Of a stretch of 6,816 nt of DNA, positions 1-4,987 are shown piece after piece. The notes beneath the pieces were generated by a model. The model had not been told where the DNA came from, ran no database searches, and saw only the letters and a list, made by a program, of their open reading frames with translations. Each line of letters begins with the position of its first letter. Within the stretch, counting starts at the first letter, position 1. Position numbers and translations under genes: made by a program. Source of the stretch: JABAAI01 sp965242745 (lineage in GTDB: Bacteria; Spirochaetota; Leptospiria; Leptospirales; Leptonemataceae); contig CBDETG010000018.1 of NCBI GenBank assembly GCA_965242745.1, positions 1 to 6,816 of the forward strand, written 5' to 3'.

Positions 1-279
1 TGCACCCGTGAAGCTTGCAGTGCCCTTCTCGATTTTATACATTTGTATGTATTCATAACCGCCGGGGGCTGGGTCCCATTCCAGAAAGAACTTTTTCGGG
101 TTGGTGGGATGGGCGGGGTCCATTTCCCTTCGCAGGTTTTGGACGGCGAAGGGCATACATTCAAAGTCTGGGTTTGCAAACTGGTCACCGCCGCAGAGGC
201 CGGGGTTGATGTAGCCGCACTGGGCGCTAAGCGAAAGAATACCCGCAAGGAGGAGACAAGAAACTAAGCTGTGTTTCAT
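1..279 (-). CDS. Secreted, possibly lipid-anchored protein with FN3-like segment (partial, C-terminus off left edge)
   Basis: The reverse strand is open from the ATG at 279-277 to the window edge (93 codons, no stop). The start is well supported: AGGAGG lies 7 nt upstream of the ATG. The N-terminus is a clear export signal: MKHS, then a hydrophobic core (LVSCLLLAGILSLSA), then a Cys near residue 22 in the context LSAQC. This could be a relaxed spirochaetal lipobox or a signal peptidase I site. The mature start has closely spaced Cys and Gly residues (QCGYINPGLCGG, then FECMPF). Residues ~47-90 look like the first strands of a fibronectin type III domain (FAVQNLR, then FFLEWDPAPGGYEYIQMYKI). 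Known: such proteins are often surface-exposed or adhesive; the exact function here is unknown. The gene lies just behind a 19-base homopolymer and downstream of six tandem promoters, which suggests switched expression. Not recognised as a named gene. Confidence 0.75.
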   Translation of the reverse strand, partial: MKHSLVSCLLLAGILSLSAQCGYINPGLCGGDQFANPDFECMPFAVQNLRREMDPAHPTNPKKFFLEWDPAPGGYEYIQMYKIEKGTASFTGA

Positions 280-507
280 GCGCCTGCCTCCTGAGCGAGT
301 TGGGGGGGGGGGGGGGGGGGTAAAGAAGCGCTGCAAGGCTAAGCTACGTAGGAAGTGATGGCGGCGGGCCTTGTTGTAGTAAGCGAAGCCTGGGCGCCGC
401 ATTATGTCGTGTGGGCGCAGGTGCTCAGGAAAGCTGTGGGCTTTGCCCTTCGAGTCTGTGATGCCTCCTTTGAGTTGAGCTGTGGTTTTTTTAAATTTGT
501 TCTGCAT
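280..507 (-). CDS. Upstream ORF with its own SD, joined in frame to the secreted-protein gene through a C19 tract
   Basis: An ATG at 507-505 is preceded at 8 nt by a strong Shine-Dalgarno site (AGGAGG, 516-521). The reading frame has no stop through 321, crosses the C19 tract as Thr-Pro6, and with 19 bases continues in frame into the ATG at 279. The encoded segment (~76 residues) is basic and begins MQNKFKKTTAQLKGG. It ends in FFT plus prolines and has no domain I recognise. Counting the tract by hand: 18 bases would end this ORF at a TGA overlapping the downstream ATG (ATGA, the classic coupling arrangement); 19 gives a fusion; 20 shifts into a third frame that stops inside the downstream signal-peptide region. 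It may be a leader ORF that couples translation, or a genuine N-terminal extension. No homologue is recognised; the SD is the main evidence. Confidence 0.5.
302..320. repeat. 19-base poly-G/poly-C homopolymer (candidate phase-variation tract)
   Basis: Nineteen uninterrupted Gs on the plus strand, read as C19 in the leftward transcript. The tract ends 22 nt before the ATG at 279 and 9 nt before its AGGAGG. It lies inside the reading frame that opens at 507. Long G/C homopolymers slip during replication, and poly-G tracts beside outer-membrane protein genes control phase variation in other bacteria, including treponemal tpr genes. The length in an assembled sequence may be a consensus of a mixed population or an error. 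Confidence 0.9.
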
Positions 508-563
508 TTGTTTTTCCTCCTAAATGCGATTGCTTTGTTAAGCGAGTGTGATATGCTTTTGCA

Positions 564-579
564 AAAACACCTGTGTTTT
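564..579. promoter_or_regulatory. 16-bp palindrome in the leader of the phase-variable gene
   Basis: AAAACAC-CT-GTGTTTT is a perfect 7+7 inverted repeat. It lies between the nearest promoter (-10 at 631-636) and the Shine-Dalgarno site at 516-521. It is unrelated to the AACATGATGTT palindromes of the array and occurs once. It could be an operator or an mRNA hairpin; neither is proven. Confidence 0.4.
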
Positions 580-616
580 CGTCAACATGATGCTTTCGTC
601 AGCATGATGTTTTTAC

Positions 617-706
617 CAAAAGCTTATGGTATTTTAGCACTAGGGTAAATATATGTCAAACTTTTTTTCACATATTTAGAAATGCTAAAACAGAGCAAGA
701 GTTTTC
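617..706 (-). repeat. Promoter cassette copy 1 (central AT tract deleted)
   Basis: Begins CAAAAGCTTATGG and ends AGAGCAAGAGTTTTC like the other cassettes. It lacks about 20 bp of the central A/T tract found in copies 2-5, so the -35 box is backed only by a short A-run. It is the copy nearest the gene at 507. Confidence 0.85.
631..659 (-). promoter_or_regulatory. Sigma-70-type promoter P1 (proximal)
   Basis: On the minus strand, -35 TTGACA (659-654) and -10 TAAAAT (636-631) are separated by exactly 17 bp. TG one base before the -10 makes it an extended -10 (TGCTAAAAT). The predicted start is near 624, giving a leader of about 115 nt to the ATG at 507. The leader carries two 16-mer units and the 564-579 palindrome. 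Confidence 0.75.
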
Positions 707-790
707 GTCAACACGATGCTTTCGTCAACATGATGCTTTATGAACATGATGCTTTATGAACATGATGTCTTTATCAACATGATGTTTTAT

Positions 791-904
791 CAAAAGCTTA
801 TGGTATTTTAGCACTAGGGTAAATATATGTCAAACTTTTTTTAGAAAAAAATTTATTTTTTTTCACATATTTAGAAATGCTAAAACAGAGCAAGAGTTTT
901 CGTC
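791..904 (-). repeat. Promoter cassette copy 2 (full length)
   Basis: About 114 bp. It contains an imperfect inverted repeat: TTTTAGCA (806-813) pairs with TGCTAAAA (878-885), and TAAATATATG (820-829) pairs loosely with CACATATTTA (864-873). The arms enclose a tract of A-runs and T-runs. One arm holds the promoter; the A/T loop lies directly upstream of its -35 box. Confidence 0.9.
805..833 (-). promoter_or_regulatory. Sigma-70-type promoter P2 with UP-like element
   Basis: TTGACA (833-828), 17-bp spacer, TGCTAAAAT extended -10 (hexamer 810-805). Phased A and T runs immediately upstream of the -35 resemble an UP element that binds the RNA polymerase alpha subunit. Reads leftward. Confidence 0.75.
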
Positions 905-1050
905 AACATGATGTTTTTATTAACATGATGTTTTATCAACATGATGCTTTTATTAACATGATGCTTTTATTAACATGATGCTTTATTAACATGATGCTTT
1001 ATTAACATGATGCTTTATTAACATGATGCTTTATTAACATGATGTTTTAT

Positions 1051-1163
1051 CAAAAGCTTATGGTATTTTAGCACTAGGGTAAATATATGTCAAACTTTTT
1101 TAGAAAAGAATTTATTTTTTTTCACATATTTAGAAATGCTAAAACAGAGCAAGAGCTTTCGTC
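1051..1163 (-). repeat. Promoter cassette copy 3
   Basis: Same architecture as copy 2, with a variant A/T tract (AGAAAAGAATTTA) and the variant end AAGAGCTTTCGTC. Identical to copy 5, as part of a 212-bp exact duplication. Confidence 0.9.
1065..1093 (-). promoter_or_regulatory. Sigma-70-type promoter P3 with UP-like element
   Basis: TTGACA (1093-1088), 17-bp spacer, extended -10 TGCTAAAAT (hexamer 1070-1065), A/T tracts upstream of the -35. Reads leftward. Confidence 0.75.
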
Positions 1164-1244
1164 AGCATGATGTTTTTATCAGCATGATGTCTTTATCAAC
1201 ATGATGTTTTATCAACATGATGTTTTATCAACATGATGTTTTAT

Positions 1245-1356
1245 CAAAAGCTTATGGTATTTTAGCACTAGGGCAAATATATGTCAAACTTTTTTTAGAA
1301 AAAATTTACTTTTTTTCACATATTTAGAAATGCTAAAACAGAGCAAGAGTTTTCGT
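1245..1356 (-). repeat. Promoter cassette copy 4
   Basis: Full cassette with the A/T tract variant AGAAAAAATTTAC shared with copy 6. It carries one substitution in the promoter spacer (GGGC instead of GGGT on the plus strand). Confidence 0.9.
1259..1287 (-). promoter_or_regulatory. Sigma-70-type promoter P4 with UP-like element
   Basis: TTGACA (1287-1282), 17-bp spacer with one substitution relative to the other copies, extended -10 TGCTAAAAT (hexamer 1264-1259). Both hexamers and the spacing are conserved although the spacer has changed. Confidence 0.75.
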
Positions 1357-1570
1357 CAACATGATGTTTTCGTCAACATGATGTTTTCGTCAACATGATG
1401 TTTTATCAACATGATGTTTTCGTCAACATGATGCTTTCGTCAACATGATGCTTTCGTCAACATGATGCTTTATCAACATGATGCTTTATCAACATGATGC
1501 TTTATGAACATGATGCTTTATGAACATGATGTCTTTATCAACATGATGCTTTATGAACATGATGTTTTAT

Positions 1571-1683
1571 CAAAAGCTTATGGTATTTTAGCACTAGGGT
1601 AAATATATGTCAAACTTTTTTAGAAAAGAATTTATTTTTTTTCACATATTTAGAAATGCTAAAACAGAGCAAGAGCTTTCGTC
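1571..1683 (-). repeat. Promoter cassette copy 5
   Basis: Identical to copy 3, within the 212-bp duplication. Confidence 0.9.
1585..1613 (-). promoter_or_regulatory. Sigma-70-type promoter P5 with UP-like element
   Basis: TTGACA (1613-1608), 17-bp spacer, extended -10 TGCTAAAAT (hexamer 1590-1585). Reads leftward into a 13-unit block of palindromes. Confidence 0.75.
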
Positions 1684-1892
1684 AGCATGATGTTTTTATC
1701 AGCATGATGTCTTTATCAACATGATGTTTTATCAACATGATGTTTTATCAACATGATGTTTTATCAACATGATGTTTTATCAACATGATGTTTTATCAAC
1801 ATGATGTTTTATCAACATGATGTTTTATCAACATGATGTTTTATCAACATGATGTTTTATCAACATGATGTTTTATCAACATGATGTTTTAT

Positions 1893-1967
1893 CAAAAGCT
1901 TATGGTATTTTAGCACTAGGGTAAATATATGTCAAACTTTTTTTAGAAAAAATTTACTTTTTTTACT
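1893..1967 (-). repeat. Promoter cassette copy 6 (truncated, right end of array)
   Basis: Contains the promoter arm and A/T tract but stops after the T-run. The distal arm (CACATATTTAG through AGAGCAAGAG) is missing and unique sequence starts at about 1968. It is a likely founder or recombination boundary. Confidence 0.85.
1907..1935 (-). promoter_or_regulatory. Sigma-70-type promoter P6 (distal)
   Basis: TTGACA (1935-1930), 17-bp spacer, extended -10 TGCTAAAAT (hexamer 1912-1907), with A/T runs upstream. Farthest from the gene at 507 and closest to the purN 3' end. Confidence 0.7.
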
Positions 1968-2099
1968 GATGAATTTGGAGTGGGTAGGAGGTGCTATGCG
2001 CTGCTATCGATGCGTGTGAGTTGCCGGGCGTCATGCACGTTTTGCTATGATGATAAGGCGCGTTTTTGCGCAGATAAAAACGAAAGCTAAAGACCTAGT

Positions 2100-2113
2100 A
2101 GCGCCCCAGCGCT
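2100..2113 (-). terminator. Weak hairpin just past purN (possible terminator)
   Basis: AGCGC-CCCA-GCGCT forms a perfect 5-bp GC-rich stem with a 4-nt loop, 8 nt beyond the purN stop. There is no immediate U-run; the nearest T-run in the transcript is about 20 nt further on (2080-2076). It may be a poor intrinsic terminator. The rest of 1968-2099 shows no gene I can support. Confidence 0.25.
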
Positions 2114-2121
2114 CTTGTATG

Positions 2122-2832
2122 CTAAAGCGTCTTGCCTTGCTGTGATACTGATGTGTTTGCAGGCCTTTTATTTGAGAGAATATGCGTCTTCGAATCTTGC
2201 ACTCGCAAACGATTTTGGCAAAAAAGACGTATGACTTCTATTACTATTTTATGTTCCTCTTTGCGTATACGCTCACTAAGGCTTGCTTCCGTGTCTTGGG
2301 CAAGGACCTCCACAAGCCTTTGATCGATAATGGGACCTGTGTCCAAGCCTTCATCTACAAAGTGCATAGTGACCCCCGTAAATCGGACGCCATAGGCAAG
2401 CGCCTTGGCTTGAGCCCGCATTCCCGGGAAAGCAGGCAGCAGGGAAGGATGCAGATTGATAATACGATGAGGAAAAACTCGGATAATCCGAGGACCCAGA
2501 ATGCGCATATAGCCTAAAGTCATGATCAAATCGGGCTGGAAGCTATGTATAGCGGCAAGGTTCTGCTTATCAAAGTCCACACGATTCCGGCATGAAGCAA
2601 AATCTACGATACGAACAGGGACCTCATGATCTCTAGCAAACTGCTCTGCCTGACTATGGAAACGGTCTGTCAGCAAGCCTACAAGCTCCACCTGAGGCAA
2701 GCCGCCCTTCCTAATAGCGCCAAAAACAGCCCGGAAATTGGAGCCTCTTCCTGAGGCGCAGATCAATATACGTTTCTTGCTTATGATTTCTCCTCTGTTG
2801 TAAATGAGAAGGCTGATCATGATGAGCAGCAA
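2122..2832 (-). CDS. purN: Phosphoribosylglycinamide formyltransferase (GAR transformylase)
   Basis: Transfers the formyl group of 10-formyltetrahydrofolate to GAR, the third step of purine synthesis, in the cytoplasm. Family motifs in order, counting from a TTG at 2832: ASGRGSNF (26-33, phosphate binding), YMRIL (108-112), INLHPSLLPAFPG (125-137) and GVTMHFVDEGLDTGPII (153-169). The presumed catalytic Asn126, His128 and Asp164 keep the spacing of E. coli Asn106/His108/Asp144. About 30 polar C-terminal residues exceed the usual length. The start is uncertain: the first 15 residues from the TTG are hydrophobic and atypical, and neither the TTG nor the ATG at 2820 has a good SD. A strong GAGGAG (2795-2790) lies 5 nt before an ATA codon at 2784-2782, exactly where the family N-terminus is expected (SKKRILICASG). 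It follows flgK on the same strand and is probably cotranscribed. Confidence 0.92.
   Translation of the reverse strand: MLLIMISLLIYNRGEIISKKRILICASGRGSNFRAVFGAIRKGGLPQVELVGLLTDRFHSQAEQFARDHEVPVRIVDFASCRNRVDFDKQNLAAIHSFQPDLIMTLGYMRILGPRIIRVFPHRIINLHPSLLPAFPGMRAQAKALAYGVRFTGVTMHFVDEGLDTGPIIDQRLVEVLAQDTEASLSERIRKEEHKIVIEVIRLFCQNRLRVQDSKTHILSNKRPANTSVSQQGKTL
2790..2795 (-). promoter_or_regulatory. Shine-Dalgarno site that points to an ATA start for purN
   Basis: GAGGAG on the minus strand, preceded by CAGA. The spacing to ATA at 2784 is 5 nt. It lies inside the longer reading frames that begin at 2832 (TTG) or 2820 (ATG), where it would have no role. It is the only good ribosome-binding site near the purN N-terminus. 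Confidence 0.55.
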
Positions 2833-2874
2833 GATACAATACTAAACAAAGCCCCTCTTCAATAAGACGCTGTT

Positions 2875-4806
2875 TTAGCTGCCCAAACGCTCAATGATCT
2901 GTTCTAGCATTTCACTTTGCGTTTGCATCATGCGCGCAGAGGCATTGTAGGCATGTTGGAACTGGATCATATTGCTCATCTCCTCATCTAGACTTACGCC
3001 CATGACACTTTGGCGCAGAGCCTGCAGCGCTGTCAAGTCGTCTTTATGGCGCTGGAGAGCATCTTCAGCTGCGCGCGAAGCTGTGCCCAGTTTGGAGATC
3101 AAAGCATTATAGAATTCTTCGGGATTTTCCGCATAGCCTAACATAGGCTTGTCCTGCTTGAGCGCAGCAGCAATGCGCAGAGCATTGGAGCCATCAGCCC
3201 GCCCATTAGGAATGTCACCGCCTTCTGTATCCTTAGCCTGCGCTGCTGCGATGGAGGCAGGATCAGCTGCAATATGCTGAGCGACTTGTATATGCGCTGC
3301 GGGGTGAAACATAGGAGTCAATGTGAGATTTTCGCTTGCAGAGCGAAGTTTAGAGAGCTCCCCCACGCGGCGAAAATCAAAGGCGCCTGCCGCTCCAGAA
3401 GTAGCTAAGAGACCCGTGTAGCCTACTAAAAGCTCTCCTGAATCTTCTATATGACGGATCATAAAGTTGGTGCGTGAGTCATCTGAGGCAGGCAGCGCCT
3501 TGAGGGAAAGATAGCCTTCGTGCTTAAGGTATGCTACAAGACCTGCGCGGCTTTCATTGATTCGCTCTACTACGTCTTCAAGCGTATCATTCTCGCGGTA
3601 CTCTACAAGGACAGGGCTATTTTCTGCGTCATTGCGAAAGAAAGTCAAAGTGCCGCGCATAGCTATCCTTGCCTTGGCGTCTACTTGCTGCGTGCCTGTT
3701 AGCCTAAAAAGCGCTGTGAGCTCTGAGGCGCCATCATCATTGAGATCAAGGCCGCCCCAGGTCTGCTCAAGCACAAAAGAACTGTCTGCATTAGGACTAA
3801 GACTTCTTATATCAAAAAAGTTTTGCTTTGTCTTAGCATTCAAGCCAAAACCATTGCGGTGTGTTTCATTGACTATGTCCGCTATATTGATCGCATAACT
3901 ATCTACCTGCGTAATATGTTCCTTTATCGCATTATCGCGCATTTCCAGAAGGCCCAGTATATGCCCGCCCTTCCAGACTGTTTCTTTGCGGTTGTGTTCC
4001 CAAACAATTTTGCTATAGCCTTCATTTTCAGGATCAGCTTCTGTCTGTAGTCTACGCAGTATCTCTCCTTGAACAAAGGCCTGCTCTCCGATAAAAACAA
4101 TGAGCTCGTCCTTATCCCCTCTTCCTACGCGTATATCTGCCAAGGCTGCCAGTTTTTCCAAAGCAAGGTCGCGGCGGTCCAGCAGGTCATTAGGATTGTC
4201 TCCGAGGGCCTGCAGTTTCATGATCCTTGCATTTAAGTCACGCACCTCAGCGCCCAGTCTATTGAGCTGCGCTATGTCTGTTAGAATCTCTTGATCTGCT
4301 CTTTTTCTAAGCAATCTAAGCTTGTTGTAACTATCATGTATGCGGCTTACAAGCGCCTGGGCGCGTTCCAAGACTACTTCCCTATGCGCCATATCAGAGG
4401 GATAATTCGCAAGCTCCTGCCAGCTGCCCCAAAACTTATTCATGAGACTGCGTAAACTGTTATCCGTCGGCTCATTAAAAATGTGCTCTATCTGAGTCAA
4501 ATAAAGATTGTGAGCGCGCCAATAGTTCTGGGAGTTTTCTGCAGAAATGATCTGATCATCATAGAAAGCGTCTCGTATCCGCTCTATGGCTCCTATATCC
4601 ATGCCTTGACCCAGCTGGCCTTTGACACCGGCTCTGTTGAAGGAAGGAGCATAAAGAGGATCCATACTTTGCATGTTAACCCTTTGGCGCGCATAGGACT
4701 TGTTGTCTGCGTTAGAAATGTTGTGACCCGTGGTATCTAAGGCGCTCTGATGGCCAGATAAACCCCTTTTACTGATTTCTAATCCTCCAAAAGTAGAACC
4801 CATCAT
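2875..4806 (-). CDS. flgK: Flagellar hook-associated protein 1 (hook-filament junction)
   Basis: Joins the flagellar hook to the filament; in spirochaetes it acts in the periplasm, where the flagella lie. The N-terminal rod-type domain (residues ~5-45) carries HNISNADNKSYARQRV. A long helical region follows (NEPTDNSLRSLMNKFWGSWQ near 115). The C-terminal rod-type domain (~600-643) has the signature SLDEEMSNMIQFQHAYNASA and ends in a helix reaching the last residues. At 643 residues it is a typical length for spirochaete homologues, and the sequence most resembles those. Two ATGs are adjacent (4806 and 4803). AGGAG at 4814-4810 is 3 nt from the first and 6 nt from the second, so 4803 may be the true start. 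purN follows; the flgL, fliW and csrA genes often found after flgK in spirochaetes are absent here. Confidence 0.95.
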   Translation of the reverse strand: MMGSTFGGLEISKRGLSGHQSALDTTGHNISNADNKSYARQRVNMQSMDPLYAPSFNRAGVKGQLGQGMDIGAIERIRDAFYDDQIISAENSQNYWRAHNLYLTQIEHIFNEPTDNSLRSLMNKFWGSWQELANYPSDMAHREVVLERAQALVSRIHDSYNKLRLLRKRADQEILTDIAQLNRLGAEVRDLNARIMKLQALGDNPNDLLDRRDLALEKLAALADIRVGRGDKDELIVFIGEQAFVQGEILRRLQTEADPENEGYSKIVWEHNRKETVWKGGHILGLLEMRDNAIKEHITQVDSYAINIADIVNETHRNGFGLNAKTKQNFFDIRSLSPNADSSFVLEQTWGGLDLNDDGASELTALFRLTGTQQVDAKARIAMRGTLTFFRNDAENSPVLVEYRENDTLEDVVERINESRAGLVAYLKHEGYLSLKALPASDDSRTNFMIRHIEDSGELLVGYTGLLATSGAAGAFDFRRVGELSKLRSASENLTLTPMFHPAAHIQVAQHIAADPASIAAAQAKDTEGGDIPNGRADGSNALRIAAALKQDKPMLGYAENPEEFYNALISKLGTASRAAEDALQRHKDDLTALQALRQSVMGVSLDEEMSNMIQFQHAYNASARMMQTQSEMLEQIIERLGS

Positions 4807-4853
4807 TCACTCCTGCCTGCAAACAAATACATTTTTCGTTGTTAGACTGCTTA

Positions 4854-4884
4854 GTTATACTTCGGTTTCTTGCTGAAAGAACAA
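4854..4884 (-). promoter_or_regulatory. Possible flgK promoter
   Basis: On the minus strand, TTGTTC (4884-4879) and TATAAC (4859-4854) are separated by 19 bp, longer than ideal. I see no good sigma-28 flagellar promoter (TAAA-N15-GCCGATAA type). The 4807-4987 divergent interval also holds a perfect 10-bp palindrome CTGCGCGCAG at 4900-4909. Confidence 0.25.
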
Positions 4885-4987
4885 TACGGATATTTTTAGC
4901 TGCGCGCAGTCTTGCTGGCTTTTCTGCTTGCCTGCTGGCATCCTTAAGCAGAGACTGCCTTGTTGTAAATTGCTCAGGTACGGCGCA

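Larger units (their letters stand above)
1036..1247. repeat. 212-bp exact repeat, first copy (second copy 1556-1767)
   Basis: Identical by reading to 1556-1767 at a fixed offset of 520 bp. It covers the end of one 16-mer block, all of cassette 3 and the following five 16-mers. A substitution bounds it on the left; on the right one copy goes into cassette 4 and the other into further 16-mers. This marks a recent segmental duplication inside the array. Confidence 0.9.
1556..1767. repeat. 212-bp exact repeat, second copy
   Basis: Second copy of the segment at 1036-1247. It contains cassette 5. It is followed by eight more identical 16-mers before cassette 6, so this copy has expanded from 5 to 13 units. 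Confidence 0.9.
577..1967. repeat. Composite repeat array: ~47 palindromic 16-17-mers interspersed with six promoter cassettes
   Basis: The stretch is built from two modules. The short module is a 16-17-bp unit whose invariant core is usually AACATGATG followed by TT or CT. With TT the core AACAT-G-ATGTT is an 11-bp palindrome with one central base. Units occur in blocks of about 2, 5, 9, 5, 13 and 13 copies, each followed on the right by a long cassette beginning CAAAAGCTTATGG. Flanking bases define sub-types that cluster locally (CGTC, ATGA, ATTA and ATCA before the core), as expected from slippage and local homogenisation. The array is non-coding: a 16-bp period rotates through all frames and reaches TGA or TAA on both strands. 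It separates the 3' end of purN from the 5' end of the leftward secreted-protein gene. Its right end is sharp at about 1967, inside cassette 6. Confidence 0.95.

Noticed and set aside
15..267. Plus-strand ORFs at the left edge
   Set aside because: They are antisense to the frame encoding a clear signal peptide and FN3-like segment with a strong SD.
355..648. Plus-strand ORF of 97 codons
   Set aside because: It lies antisense to the minus-strand ORF that has an AGGAGG site and runs into the repeats; it has no SD or recognisable protein features.
577..1892. DnaA-box cluster or replication origin (TTATCAACA is one mismatch from TTATCCACA)
   Set aside because: The bases that would make the box (TTATC) are the variable flank of the unit (CGTC, ATGA, ATTA, ATCA), while the conserved part is AACATGATG. 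No dnaA, dnaN or gyrase gene is nearby.
577..1892. LexA/SOS boxes of the GAAC-N4-GTTC type
   Set aside because: The half-site spacing is wrong (AAC-N5-GTT) and the outer G/C are missing in most units.
577..1967. CRISPR array
   Set aside because: Units are directly adjacent 16-17-mers without unique spacers, and the longer intervening cassettes are copies of each other. No cas genes are visible.
577..1967. Tandem-repeat protein encoded by the array
   Set aside because: A 16-bp period shifts frame each unit and meets TGA or TAA on both strands within about three units.
2058..2082. GCGC/GCGC and CGTTTTT/AAAAACG inverted repeats as a terminator
   Set aside because: The stems are only 4 bp GC or mostly A/T, mutually exclusive, and not followed by a U-run in the purN transcript.
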